Part shown: in pieces, positions 27,662 to 37,279 of the stretch
How the letters are laid out: each line of letters starts with the position of its first letter
Numbering within the stretch: position 1 is the stretch's first letter
Source: Thermomonas sp. XSG
Lineage (GTDB): Bacteria > Pseudomonadota > Gammaproteobacteria > Xanthomonadales > Xanthomonadaceae
Direction: 5' to 3'
DNA length: 64,000 nt
Assembly (NCBI RefSeq): GCF_014678725.1
Contig: NZ_CP061497.1
Location: forward strand, 2,682,001-2,746,000
Program-made: the position numbers and the translations under genes
Notes under the pieces: generated by a model
What the model was told of the DNA's origin: nothing
What the model saw: only the letters and a program-made list of their open reading frames with translations
The model's database searches: none

Positions 27662-29875
27662 ATGCCTCGCGTCGCGTCAACCGTACTTGGCCTTGCCGCC
27701 CTGATCCTGCTGGCTTGTCCGCCCGTCCGCGCCGGCTGCGCTGCGACGGGGGATGAGGTGAGCGCCGCGCCGGCCGCGAGCACCCCGCAGAACGTCCCCA
27801 CGCCTGGGCCGCCGGCGCCCGTGCCGCCAGCGCCAGCTCCCGATGCCAGCGCCGAGGCGCGCGCGGTGCTGGCCGCGGTCGGCAGGCTGGACGATGCCGA
27901 CACCGCGCTGGCGCTGGCCGCGGAAGGCGCCGCGCTGTACGACGCCGAGAAGGTCAAGCTGGATGGCTACGCCTATTGCAGCCAGGCGGTGGAGTTGGCG
28001 GAACAGGGCGAGTTCCGCGAGAGCGCGCGCGCCGCCAGCAAGGCGATGCACGTGGCCCTGCAGAGCGGCAATACCGACCTGCTGGGCAAGGCCTATCGCG
28101 ACCTGGCGATTGCCTTCAGCTATGCCGGCCAGCTGGAGCGCGCGGAACAGTTCGCCAACCTCGCGCTCAAGTATCCCGGCATCGACCCGACCCAGGTCAA
28201 CGGCCCCGCGCGCAAGGTGATTGGCGACGTGCGCACGCGCCAGGCGCGCTACGACGAAGCCATCGCCGCCTACGACCAGGCCCGCGGCGACAGCTCGCCG
28301 CGCTTCCGCCCGCTGGTTGAAGCCTCGCTTGCAAACGCCTTGATCCTGTCCGGCGACCTGGCGCGCGCGCGCGCCACCCTGGACGCGGTGCCCGTGCCTG
28401 CCGACGCCCGCCAGCAGGCCCAGCTGCAGCGCACCCGCGGCCGCCTGCTGCTGGCTGAAAACAAGCCCGACGAAGCGCTGGCGCTGTACCGGCAGCTGGC
28501 TGATGCCCCCGCCGCAGGCGACGAGGATTTCTATCGCGCATGGGCGCTGGATGGCATCTCCAAGAGCCAGGCCGCGCTGGGTCGGGACGCCGAGGCCGCG
28601 CAGGCGCTGGACCAGGCGATCGAGGTATTCGATCGCGCCCGCGCGCAGTTCCGCAGCGACGAATTCAAGATGGGCCTGTTTTCCGACCTGCAGGCGGTGT
28701 TCGAACGGGCGATTGGCCTGCACAGCCGGCTGGGCCAGCCGGCGCAGGCCTTCGACATCAGCGAGCGCAGCCGCTCGCGGGCGCTGCTGGACGCGGTATC
28801 CGGGCGTGTCGAATTCGACCAGACGGCCGTGGCGACGCTGGATGCCGCCGCGCTGCAGGCGATGCTGAAACCGGATGAAGTGGTGGTGGCATTCCACACC
28901 CTGCCGGACCGGCTGCTGGCCTGGGTGCTCTCGCGCGAGGGCGTGCGCGAGGTCGGTTATCCGGTTGCGCTGCCGCGCGCGGATCTGGCCAGGCTGGTGG
29001 ATGCCTATCGCGATGCGCTGATCCGGGTCAGCCCGAACGCGCCGGAGGTGGGTGGCAAGATCGGCCAGTTGCTGCTGGCACCGCTGGGCCTGCCGGCCGG
29101 CAAGCGGCTGGTGATCGTGCCGCACGGACCGCTGCACTACCTGCCTTTCCAGGCGCTGCGGCTGGACGGCCAATACCTGATCGAGCGCAATCCGATCTCG
29201 ATCGCGCCTTCGATCAGCATCGCCGCCCGGCTGGCGCAGCGCACCCCCACCGCCGCGCCGCAGCTGCTGGCGTTCGGCAATCCCACCATCAATCCCGAGG
29301 TGGCCGACCCGCTGCCGGGCGCTGAAAAGGAAGTGCACGAACTGGCCCAGCGCTTCCCCGGCGCCAGGCTGTTCTTCCGCGACGAGGCCAGCAAGGAGAA
29401 TTTCGCCAGCAACGCGCCTGCCTCCCGACTGGTGCATATCGCCGCGCACGCGATGGCCGACACGCTGGACCCACTGCATTCCAAGGTGCTGCTGGCGGAC
29501 AAGGATGGCAAACCCAACTACCTCGAGGCGAAGGACGTGCTGGGCATGCGCCTGGATAACGTTGCGATGATCGCGCTGTCCGCCTGCGAGTCCGGGCTGG
29601 GCCGGGTGGAGAACGGCGACGAGGTGCTGGGCTTCACCCGCTCGTTCCTGTCGGCCGGCACCTCGACCCTGCTGGCCTCGCTGTGGCCGGTCTCCGATGC
29701 GGCCACCGAAAAACTCATGACCACCCTGTACACCGATCTCGCCAAGGGCATCGAGGTGCAGGACGCGATGCGCGATGCGCAGCGCGCGGTGATGGCCGAC
29801 CCGGCCACGGCGCACCCGTTCTACTGGGCGCCGTTCAACCTGATCGGCAACTGGCGCCTGCAGGTGACCCAGTGA
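27662..29875 (+). CDS. Exported TPR-CHAT protein (caspase-like fold)
   Basis: A 737-residue protein. A signal sequence (VLGLAALILLAC) is either a lipoprotein signal at LLAC or a Sec signal cleaved after VRA. A Pro/Ala linker follows, then about six TPR-like helical repeats (residues about 110-370, e.g. YRDLAIAFSYAGQLERAEQF) and a C-terminal CHAT domain from about residue 420. The predicted catalytic dyad is His596 in LVHIAAHAM and Cys642 in IALSACESGLG, followed by SLWPVSDAATEKLM. CHAT domains are caspase relatives; some are active proteases. ATG at 27662 has GGGAG upstream. It directly precedes tpsB and tpsA, so processing or quality control of the exoprotein is a reasonable inference. Confidence 0.85.
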   Translation: MPRVASTVLGLAALILLACPPVRAGCAATGDEVSAAPAASTPQNVPTPGPPAPVPPAPAPDASAEARAVLAAVGRLDDADTALALAAEGAALYDAEKVKLDGYAYCSQAVELAEQGEFRESARAASKAMHVALQSGNTDLLGKAYRDLAIAFSYAGQLERAEQFANLALKYPGIDPTQVNGPARKVIGDVRTRQARYDEAIAAYDQARGDSSPRFRPLVEASLANALILSGDLARARATLDAVPVPADARQQAQLQRTRGRLLLAENKPDEALALYRQLADAPAAGDEDFYRAWALDGISKSQAALGRDAEAAQALDQAIEVFDRARAQFRSDEFKMGLFSDLQAVFERAIGLHSRLGQPAQAFDISERSRSRALLDAVSGRVEFDQTAVATLDAAALQAMLKPDEVVVAFHTLPDRLLAWVLSREGVREVGYPVALPRADLARLVDAYRDALIRVSPNAPEVGGKIGQLLLAPLGLPAGKRLVIVPHGPLHYLPFQALRLDGQYLIERNPISIAPSISIAARLAQRTPTAAPQLLAFGNPTINPEVADPLPGAEKEVHELAQRFPGARLFFRDEASKENFASNAPASRLVHIAAHAMADTLDPLHSKVLLADKDGKPNYLEAKDVLGMRLDNVAMIALSACESGLGRVENGDEVLGFTRSFLSAGTSTLLASLWPVSDAATEKLMTTLYTDLAKGIEVQDAMRDAQRAVMADPATAHPFYWAPFNLIGNWRLQVTQ

Positions 29876-29901
29876 ACGCGGCGGCAGGAGGACAGGCGAC
29901 G

Positions 29902-31560
29902 ATGAGAATGGATTTCCGCATCGCGCAGCGGCGCAATCTGCTGGCGGCAGCGTTGCTGCTGGCCTGCGCGCCGCTGGCCCAGGCAGCGGACGAGGCGGCT
30001 GCGACAGGTCAGTCCGCGCCGCCACAGCAGGCGCAGGCATTGCCGGAACCACAGATGGCCGCGCAGGCACACGCGAGCTTCGTGCTGCAGGCGGTGGAGT
30101 TCGTCGGCGTGAGCGGGGTGCCGGAGTCGGAACTGCAGGCGGCGGTGGCTGATCGCATCGGCCAGCAGGTGACCCTGCAGGACCTGGAGCAACTGGCGGC
30201 GAAGGCCGCGGCGGTCTATCGCGCCCATGGCTATGCCCTGGTGCAGGTCTTCGTGCCGGTGCAGGAAGTGGTGGATGGCCGGGTGCGGCTGAACGTGGTG
30301 GAAGGCGCGCTGGGCCAAGTCAGCATCGACATCGCCCCCGCTGCGCCGATCCAGCAGGAGCGGGTGGCCAAGACGCTGGCGATCCTCACCCCGGGCAAGC
30401 CGCTCAACAACCGCGATTACGAGCGCGCGATGCTGCTGCTGTCGGACCTGCCGGGGATCAAGCCGCAGTCGGCCATCACCGTGGGTGCCGCTTCCGGCGC
30501 GTCGGATCTGACGGTGCAGGTGGGCGCCCGCGATCGGGTCAACTATGGCCTCGAGCTGGACAATTTCGGCACCCGCGATTCCGGTCGCCTGCGCTTGACC
30601 GGCAGCCTGCGCTGGGCCAGCCCGTTCGAGCGGGGCGACAACCTCGACCTGCGGGTGATGGCCGCCGAAGGCATGCATACGGCGTTCGGGCGGATTTCCT
30701 ACGAAAGCCCGGTGGGCTACAGCGGACTGCGTCTCGGCGGCGGCCTCGCGCGGGTGCAGTACGAGTTGGGCGGGCCGTTTGCGGCCCTCCAGCCCACCGG
30801 CGTCGGCGAAGTGGCGGACTTGTCCTTCAGCTATCCGCTGATCCGCCAGCGCGGCACCAATCTGTTCCTGCGCGGCGGCTTCGACGACAAGCGTCTGACC
30901 GACCGTTTCGAGGCGGTGGGTTTCCGGACCCGCAAGCGCATCCACGGCGCCACCCTGGGCCTGTCGCTGGAACGCCGCGACCGCTGGGCCGGTGGTGGCT
31001 ATACCAGCCTGAACGCGCAGGCCTACCACGGCCGGCTGGACATCCGCGATGCGATGGGCGAGCTGTTCGATCGCCCGCCGTTCGGCTACGGCACCGAGGG
31101 CAGCTTCAGCAAGTTCTCGCTGCAGTTCGCACGCCTGCAGTACCTGGCACCGAAGTTAAGCCTGTTCGTGGGCGGCGGAATGCAGCGCGCCAGCAAGAAC
31201 CTCGACACCTACGAAAAGCTCTCACTGGGCGGACCGAAGGCGGTGCGCGCCTATGCCACCGGCGAGGTGCTGGTGGACGACGGCTGGCTGGCGACGATGG
31301 AGTTCCGCTTCGCACTGCGCCCTGAGATGACCCTGTTCGCGTTCATCGATGCCGCCCGCGGCGACCAGTTCCACGACCCGCGGCCGTTCGATGGCGATCT
31401 GTCGCGCAACCTGCGCGGCCATGGCCTGGGCTTCAACTGGAGCAAGCCGGGCAACGTCACCGTCAACCTGAGCGTGGCCTGGCGTGACACCGCCGCCGGC
31501 GTCACCGACGGCGGCGACCGTAATCCGCGGGTGTACTGGTCGATCCAGAAGGCGTTCTGA
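29902..31560 (+). CDS. TpsB outer-membrane transporter (ShlB/FhaC/HecB family)
   Basis: A 552-residue outer-membrane protein that would export the adjacent TpsA. A signal peptide (LLAAALLLACAPLAQA) is followed by a Gln/Pro-rich linker. A POTRA_2 domain follows (FVLQAVEFVGVSGVPESELQ, with YRAHGYALVQVFVPVQEV), then a second POTRA-like part and a 16-strand-type beta barrel ending in the aromatic YWSIQKAF. The ShlB signature GGPKAVRAYATGEVLVDDG corresponds to the conserved loop reaching into the pore. ATG at 29902 follows AGGAGG. It lies 26 bp after the CHAT gene and 12 bp before tpsA. Confidence 0.9.
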   Translation: MRMDFRIAQRRNLLAAALLLACAPLAQAADEAAATGQSAPPQQAQALPEPQMAAQAHASFVLQAVEFVGVSGVPESELQAAVADRIGQQVTLQDLEQLAAKAAAVYRAHGYALVQVFVPVQEVVDGRVRLNVVEGALGQVSIDIAPAAPIQQERVAKTLAILTPGKPLNNRDYERAMLLLSDLPGIKPQSAITVGAASGASDLTVQVGARDRVNYGLELDNFGTRDSGRLRLTGSLRWASPFERGDNLDLRVMAAEGMHTAFGRISYESPVGYSGLRLGGGLARVQYELGGPFAALQPTGVGEVADLSFSYPLIRQRGTNLFLRGGFDDKRLTDRFEAVGFRTRKRIHGATLGLSLERRDRWAGGGYTSLNAQAYHGRLDIRDAMGELFDRPPFGYGTEGSFSKFSLQFARLQYLAPKLSLFVGGGMQRASKNLDTYEKLSLGGPKAVRAYATGEVLVDDGWLATMEFRFALRPEMTLFAFIDAARGDQFHDPRPFDGDLSRNLRGHGLGFNWSKPGNVTVNLSVAWRDTAAGVTDGGDRNPRVYWSIQKAF

Positions 31561-31572
31561 GGGAGAAGGGCA

Positions 31573-34500
31573 ATGGGCATGAACAAGACCAGCTGCTTGC
31601 AGCAAAGGATCCTGCGCCGCCGCCGTTTGGCGATCGCCCTGGCGGGCGCGATGGCGATGCCGCCGGCGCTCGCGCAGAGCCTGCCGGACAGCGGCAGCGT
31701 GGTATCGGGAGCGGCGTCGATCGCGCCGCCCAGCGGCTCGCAGCTGACCATCACCCAGACCAGCAAAGGCGCCATCATCGACTGGGGCAGCTTCAGCATC
31801 GGCACAGGCTACGGCGTCACCTTCGACCAGCAGTTCGGTGCCTCCAGCGTGACCCTGAACCGGGTGGTGGGCTACGGCTACGGTGCCGGCGCGTCTACCA
31901 TCGACGGCAGCCTGAGCGCCAACGGCAGCGTGTTCATCATCAATCCGGCCGGGATCACCTTCGGCGGCGGCTCGCAGGTGAACGTGGGCGCGCTGGTGGC
32001 CTCGACCATGGACATCAGCAACGCGAACTTCGATGCCGGCGTGGCCAGCGGCAGCTACCAGTTCGAGCCGATGACCGACGTGGACTCCCAGACCGTCACG
32101 CTGGACCCGGGGGCTGACATCACCACGGCGGCCGGCGGCACGGTGGCGCTGATCGGACGCCAGGTCTTCAACCAGGGCACCATCACTGCCCCCGGTGGCA
32201 GCGTTGTGTTCGGCTCGGCGGAAAACGTGACCCTGGACTTCGAGGGCGACGGCCTGACCATGCTGACCATTCAAGGCCCCGGCATCGCCAGGCCCGGGTC
32301 GATAGCCTGTCCGTCCTTCCCCTGCCCGGGTCCGGTGCTTCCGACGCTGGTCAACAGCGGCACTATCAATGCCGATGGTGGCCAGATCCTGATGCGCACG
32401 GCGGCGTCATCGCTCGGCGGTGGCGACATCCTCAACGTCGGCACGCTGCGCGCGCAGAGCCTCGTCAGCAGGAATGGCCGCATCGAACTGACCACCGATG
32501 GTCTGGTGTCGCTGGGCTACTGGTCGCCATCGGCTGACGCGTTCACCGGCGAGCTGGACGTCTCCGGTCAGGCCGGCGCCAATGGCGGCACCGTGCTGGT
32601 GCGGGCAAGCGATTTCGTGATGTACAACAACGACGCCACGCCGGAGAACCCTACAGATCCGGGGTCGGCAGGCAGTCTCATCAATGCCTCCGGCGCGGTG
32701 AATGGCGGCGTGGTGGACATCGTGGCGACCAACCTGGCGCAGGTCTTCTCGCTGTCCTCGATCCTGGCCGACGGCGCAGGCGGGCGGGGTGGGCGGGTTT
32801 CGCTGGTGGGTGGCACCACCGAGCTCGGCGCACGGGCGCAGATCAGTGCCAACGGCAGTGCCGGGGCGGGTGGCCGCATCGAGGTGTCGGGTAGCAGCGG
32901 ACTGTCGCTTTTCGGATTGCTGTCGGCCACCGGTACCAGCGCAGGGGGCATCGTCAATACATCCACCCTGGCCGACGCTTTTGATCTGCGCGGCTTGCGG
33001 GTCGAAGCGGGATCGCCCGGTGCCGCCGGCACCTGGACCATGTCCGCCCCCTACGTGACGGTGATCAGTGGCAGCGAGGCCGGCGAGCTGGACAGCGCGG
33101 TCGGCGGCACCTATCTGCAGGACGCCGAGATCAACCATGCGCTGTCCAACGGCACCAGCGTGGTGCTGCGTTCCGCAAGCGACGTCTATATCGACGATGC
33201 CCAGATCCAGACCGACAGCGGGCTGAACCTGCTGTTCGCGATCAACGCCAACGGCAGCATCGGCGGCACGGGTTTTTCCATCGCAGGACAGGGTGGCCGG
33301 CTGGACATGCGCTTCAACGCCGATGACGCGGGGACCAGTACAGGGTTCGCCGGCATCTCCTTCGGCAACGCAAGCCTGGACAGCAACGGCGGCAGCATCC
33401 TGATGTACGGCCAGTCCGACACCTCCAACGGGTTTGCCAGCAGCTATGCCAGCGGCATCCGCCTGGATGCGGTCGACCTGTCCACCGGAGGCGGCAACCT
33501 GCTGCTGCGGGGTGCTTCCACCGGTGCCGATGCCGGCTCCGATGACGCCGGCGTACTGGTAACCGGCGGCAGCCTGGATGTCGGCAGCGGCGGTGTTCGC
33601 ATCGTCGGCGAAGGTGCCCAGCTGGTGAGCGGCGTACGCATCGCCACCGGCTTGCTCCAGGCCGGTGCGGGTGGCATCGACATCCGCGGACTGGCCACCG
33701 GCAGCGGCGACGGCATCGTACTGTCGCCTTACGCGCTGACCACAAGCGGCGGCGATATTTTCCTGGACGGGCGCGGCGGTGGTACCGGGGTGTCCGTGTC
33801 CTATGCCAATCTCGATAGTGGCGGTGGCGACATCGTCGTGTATGGCGAGGGTGGCGCCGGCAACGGCGTGGACCTGTTCGGCTCGATCGACAGCGGTGGC
33901 GGGCGCGTGTCGCTGGACGGCATCAGCGCGCAGGCGGTGGGTCTGGTGTTCCAGGCTGGCTACGCGGGCGGCATCCTCAGCGCCGGCGGCGACATTTTCC
34001 TGTCCGGCGTGGGTGCAACCGGCGGCTCCGTGTTGGTAGGTAACGGTTACGGCACGACCACCATCGACAGTGCCGGCGGGGCGATCGACATTTTCGGCAG
34101 CGCCTCGGGGGCATCGGCAGTGGGCGTCACGCTGTCGCAGTTGCCGGTGCTGGCGGGCGTCGGCGATATCAGCGTGACGGGCCTGTCCGCTGCCGGCACC
34201 AGCATCGCGTTCTCCACCGAGAGCAGCCTGACCACCACCTCGGGCGACATCAGCGTAGCCGGCGTGGGCTTCGACAATGGCCTGCTGCTTGACGGGGGCG
34301 TGACGCTGGCCACCGACAGCGGCCAGCTCGACCTGCGCGGACGCGGGACGGCAGCCAATGCAAGCGGGCTGGTGATCGGCAATGGCGTGAGTATCGCCAC
34401 CGCCAGCGGCGGGATCACGCTGGCGGGAGAGGGTGGTAGCGGCGCCGGCGTCGAACTGGGCCCGAACACGTTGCTGGGTGCCGGCAGCGGGATGGTCGTG

Positions 34501-36114
34501 CTGCGCGCCGGCAACGATGGCAGCAGCGATGCGGTCCGCATCGGTGGTGCGATCCGCGCCGGGGCCGGTGTCAACCTGCGGCCGGGGGGCGTGGACCTGA
34601 ACGGGCTGGCCTACGATCGCATCGCCGATGGCATCCTTCTGGGAAGTGGCAGCGGATTCGCGCTGGATGCCGCCGAGCTGGCGATGATCGACGCACCGGA
34701 GCTGGTCATCGGCAGCCGCCAGCATGCCGGTGCGATCCTGGTAGCCCAGAGCACCGTCCGCAATGGCAACCTGACTTTGCAGAACCAGGGTGGCAGCGGT
34801 GGTATCACCCTGCAGGCCGGCGTGGATGTCGGCGGCGGGACACTGGCCCTGCTCAGCGGCGGCAGCATCGTGCAGACCGCCTCCGCGCCGATCCGCGCGC
34901 ACAGCCTGCTGGCGCAGGCCGGCGGTGACGTGCTGCTGGGGCTGGCGCAGAACGACGTCGCCAGCACCACCCTGGCCGGGCAGGCCGGCGGCGACTTCCA
35001 GTTCCAGGACGCCACCGATCTGGCCGTCGGCAGCGTGGCGGCCAGCGGCTTCGATGCCGCGGGTGGCGCGATGTCGGGCGAGGGCAGCAGCGGCATCAAC
35101 GCCGGCGGCGATATCCAGATCCGCAATCTCGCGGGCGACCTGACCCTGGGTGCGGGGATGGCCGCGACCAACATCGATCTGGTGATCGCCGGCCGGTTGC
35201 AGAACCCGGCGAATGCCGGACTCTCCGCCAGCGGCGACTGGCGGATCTGGGCCAGTACGTGGGAGGGCGAAAACCGCGGAGGCCTGGGGGGCAGCGGCGA
35301 CCTGCCCAACCTGTACAACTGCGCCTACCTGGGCGCCTGTGGTGTCACCGTCGCCAGCGGCGACAACCACTTCATCTATGTCCAGCAGCCCACCGCCACC
35401 ATCACCGTGGACAGCTGGTCGCGCGAATACGGTCTGGCCAATCCCGGCTTCACTTACACGGTTTCCGGCGCGGTGCTGGGAGACCTGCTGGCGAACGTGG
35501 TCAGCGGCGCGCCGAGCACCACCGCAGGGACCGGCAGCGATGTCGGGCAGTACCCGATCCTGGGTAGTTTCACCTCGAACGCGGGCTACCGGATCCAGAT
35601 CCTGCCCGGCGTCCTGACCATCACTCCGGCGACCCTGCTGTTCACCGCGGACGCAGTGACGCGCTATCTCGGCATACCCAACCCGCCGCTGGGCGGCACG
35701 GTGACCGGTTTCCGCAATGGCGACACGCTGGAGAGCGTGTTCGGTACCGCCACGGTATGGAGTTCCCCCGCAGGCCCGCTGTCGCCGGTCGGCTACTACG
35801 CGATCAACGGTGGCGCCAGCGCAAAGAACTACGTGTTCGCCCAGGCGCCATCCAACGCCACCGCGTTGCAGGTCATCCCGTTGCCGAACGTGGACGGCCG
35901 GCCGGTCAACCTGGTCCACGAGACGGTGGAGACCTATGTCTACGACCGCAACCTCGGCACCGCGCCGGTCTGCGCCATCAACGCAACGCTGGATGATCAG
36001 CCGCTGGCCTCGGCAGGTGACGCGCTGGCGATGGAATGGTCGAAGGTGCGTACCCGGCCGAACCTCACCAATTGTTTCGAAAGCCAGCGCCGCAACGGCT
36101 GCGGCGACTTCTGA
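31573..36114 (+). CDS. TpsA exoprotein, filamentous haemagglutinin family
   Basis: A 1513-residue secreted protein. A long basic signal region (about 35 residues, cleavage likely after ALA) leads to a TPS secretion domain (about residues 36-230) with the NPNGI-type motif as VFIINPAGITFGGGSQVNVG. A long Gly/Ser/Asp-rich region, predicted beta-helix, runs to about 1250, then two MBG-type domains (about 1275-1435; REYGLANPGFTYTVSG, RYLGIPNPPLGG). The C-terminus has three cysteines; the last two, nine residues apart, lie in NCFESQRRNGCGDF. Adhesin or matrix function is inferred. ATG at 31573 follows GGGAGAAGGG; a second ATG is at 31579. Confidence 0.88.
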   Translation: MGMNKTSCLQQRILRRRRLAIALAGAMAMPPALAQSLPDSGSVVSGAASIAPPSGSQLTITQTSKGAIIDWGSFSIGTGYGVTFDQQFGASSVTLNRVVGYGYGAGASTIDGSLSANGSVFIINPAGITFGGGSQVNVGALVASTMDISNANFDAGVASGSYQFEPMTDVDSQTVTLDPGADITTAAGGTVALIGRQVFNQGTITAPGGSVVFGSAENVTLDFEGDGLTMLTIQGPGIARPGSIACPSFPCPGPVLPTLVNSGTINADGGQILMRTAASSLGGGDILNVGTLRAQSLVSRNGRIELTTDGLVSLGYWSPSADAFTGELDVSGQAGANGGTVLVRASDFVMYNNDATPENPTDPGSAGSLINASGAVNGGVVDIVATNLAQVFSLSSILADGAGGRGGRVSLVGGTTELGARAQISANGSAGAGGRIEVSGSSGLSLFGLLSATGTSAGGIVNTSTLADAFDLRGLRVEAGSPGAAGTWTMSAPYVTVISGSEAGELDSAVGGTYLQDAEINHALSNGTSVVLRSASDVYIDDAQIQTDSGLNLLFAINANGSIGGTGFSIAGQGGRLDMRFNADDAGTSTGFAGISFGNASLDSNGGSILMYGQSDTSNGFASSYASGIRLDAVDLSTGGGNLLLRGASTGADAGSDDAGVLVTGGSLDVGSGGVRIVGEGAQLVSGVRIATGLLQAGAGGIDIRGLATGSGDGIVLSPYALTTSGGDIFLDGRGGGTGVSVSYANLDSGGGDIVVYGEGGAGNGVDLFGSIDSGGGRVSLDGISAQAVGLVFQAGYAGGILSAGGDIFLSGVGATGGSVLVGNGYGTTTIDSAGGAIDIFGSASGASAVGVTLSQLPVLAGVGDISVTGLSAAGTSIAFSTESSLTTTSGDISVAGVGFDNGLLLDGGVTLATDSGQLDLRGRGTAANASGLVIGNGVSIATASGGITLAGEGGSGAGVELGPNTLLGAGSGMVVLRAGNDGSSDAVRIGGAIRAGAGVNLRPGGVDLNGLAYDRIADGILLGSGSGFALDAAELAMIDAPELVIGSRQHAGAILVAQSTVRNGNLTLQNQGGSGGITLQAGVDVGGGTLALLSGGSIVQTASAPIRAHSLLAQAGGDVLLGLAQNDVASTTLAGQAGGDFQFQDATDLAVGSVAASGFDAAGGAMSGEGSSGINAGGDIQIRNLAGDLTLGAGMAATNIDLVIAGRLQNPANAGLSASGDWRIWASTWEGENRGGLGGSGDLPNLYNCAYLGACGVTVASGDNHFIYVQQPTATITVDSWSREYGLANPGFTYTVSGAVLGDLLANVVSGAPSTTAGTGSDVGQYPILGSFTSNAGYRIQILPGVLTITPATLLFTADAVTRYLGIPNPPLGGTVTGFRNGDTLESVFGTATVWSSPAGPLSPVGYYAINGGASAKNYVFAQAPSNATALQVIPLPNVDGRPVNLVHETVETYVYDRNLGTAPVCAINATLDDQPLASAGDALAMEWSKVRTRPNLTNCFESQRRNGCGDF

Positions 36115-36301
36115 GTGGTGGGTGTTGCCGAGGACGGGTGCTGCAGCGGCACCCGCCCTGTAGGAGTAGGCCGAACGGTGTATCGAAATCACCGGCCGGC
36201 GGTAGCAGACTCATTCCACCTAGCAGGCGCCCTCCGCCTGGCATGCGCGCCGCGCATGTGACCGATCCGGCCACTGGCCGCACAACCACGAGGATGCACC
36301 A

Positions 36302-36868
36302 ATGAGCATGATCCATATTGTCCGCGGCACGCTGGCGGTGGCGTTGCTGGCCGGGTGCGGCGGGGCATTCGCCCAGGACGCGCAGGGCGCGCCGGCAGTG
36401 GACTCCATCATCAACAGCCTGAAGGCGGAGAACACCGAGCAGGCGCAGGGCCAGACCCGTGCGCTGCGCCCCGGTGCGGCCGCCATGGCCACCACCGCGC
36501 CCGCACCGGTGGCCAAACCGGCCAAGGCGGCCTCCATCAACATGCAGATCAATTTCGACTTCAACTCCGACCGGATTTCCGGCAGCTCCGAGCAGACCAT
36601 GGCCAACCTGGCCAAGGCACTGGTGTCGCCGCAGCTTGAAAACCGCAGCTTCACCGTGATCGGCCACACCGACGCCAAGGGCTCCGCCGGCTACAACAAG
36701 GCCCTGTCGGATCGTCGTGCGGCCGCGGTCCGCCGCTATCTGGTGGAGCATGGCGTCGCGACCACCCGGCTGCGCGCGGTCGGCAAGGGCGAAAGCCAGC
36801 TGCTGAATGCCGAGGATCCGGAAGGCGCGGAAAACCGTCGCGTCGAGATCCTGGCCACCGGCGGCTGA
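36302..36868 (+). CDS. OmpA-family envelope protein
   Basis: A 188-residue exported protein with a hydrophobic leader ending in LLAGCGGAFA. It is either a lipoprotein (lipobox LAGC) or cleaved after AFA. An Ala/Pro-rich spacer leads to a C-terminal OmpA-like peptidoglycan-binding domain (QINFDFNSDRISGSSEQTMA, VIGHTDAKGSAGYNKALSDR, ENRRVEIL). It lies 187 bp after tpsA and 24 bp before the PAAR-like gene on the same strand, so it could serve either neighbour. OmpA-domain lipoproteins often accompany T6SS loci as cell-wall anchors. Start ATG at 36302 follows GAGG. Confidence 0.85.
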   Translation: MSMIHIVRGTLAVALLAGCGGAFAQDAQGAPAVDSIINSLKAENTEQAQGQTRALRPGAAAMATTAPAPVAKPAKAASINMQINFDFNSDRISGSSEQTMANLAKALVSPQLENRSFTVIGHTDAKGSAGYNKALSDRRAAAVRRYLVEHGVATTRLRAVGKGESQLLNAEDPEGAENRRVEILATGG

Positions 36869-36892
36869 TCGCGCTGGTATCCGGGCAACCGC

Positions 36893-37279
36893 ATGCCCCT
36901 CCATGTCGTCAACGGCGCCCTCCTGACCTGCTCGTTCGGGATGGCGCCATCCGCGCTGGTGGTGACGCCGGAGAAGCGGGTGATGTCGAGCATGATGCCG
37001 GCGGCCACGATCATGGACTTCGTGCCGATGAAGAACATCATGCCGTTTGCGATGTGCACAACGCCAAGCAATCCGATGGTGGCGGCAGCCACCTCTGCGG
37101 CCATGGGCGTGCTGACCCCGCAGCCCTGTATTCCGGTGACCACGCCCTGGAAGCCCGGGGCGCCGACCGTGCTGCTGGGTGGCATTCCCGCGTTGGACAA
37201 CACCTGCACCAGCCAATGCGCCTGGGGTGGCGTGATCACGGTCAGTGTGCCGGGCCAGGTCAAGGAAATGATTCCCTAG
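36893..37279 (+). CDS. PAAR-like protein, DUF4280 type
   Basis: A 128-residue protein beginning MPLHVVNGALLTCSFGMAPS and continuing MMPAATIMDFVPMKNIMPF, NPMVAAATSA, CIPVTTPWKPGAPTVLLGGI and ALDNTCTSQCAWGGVITV. This is the DUF4280 family, a PAAR relative found in T6SS loci and thought to cap the VgrG spike. Four cysteines follow the family pattern and may bind a metal. It lies at the left end of the T6SS region, convergent with the repeat-protein gene, so it may cap the VgrG encoded at 40138. A cargo-carrying extension is absent. Confidence 0.85.
   Translation: MPLHVVNGALLTCSFGMAPSALVVTPEKRVMSSMMPAATIMDFVPMKNIMPFAMCTTPSNPMVAAATSAAMGVLTPQPCIPVTTPWKPGAPTVLLGGIPALDNTCTSQCAWGGVITVSVPGQVKEMIP

Noticed and set aside
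27677-30070. 797-codon minus-strand frame opposite the CHAT gene
   Set aside because: Shadow of a gene with intact CHAT dyad and signal sequence; low-complexity product and no ribosome site.
36132-36159. GC-rich inverted repeat after tpsA as a terminator
   Set aside because: The stem (GGACGGGTGC with GCACCCGCCC, one mismatch) has no T tract, so it was not called a terminator.
32407-36192. 1261-codon open frame on the minus strand opposite tpsA
   Set aside because: Its translation is Gln/Arg/His/Ala-rich with no domain. It is the antisense mirror of a GC-biased gene whose plus-strand product has clear TPS and MBG features.
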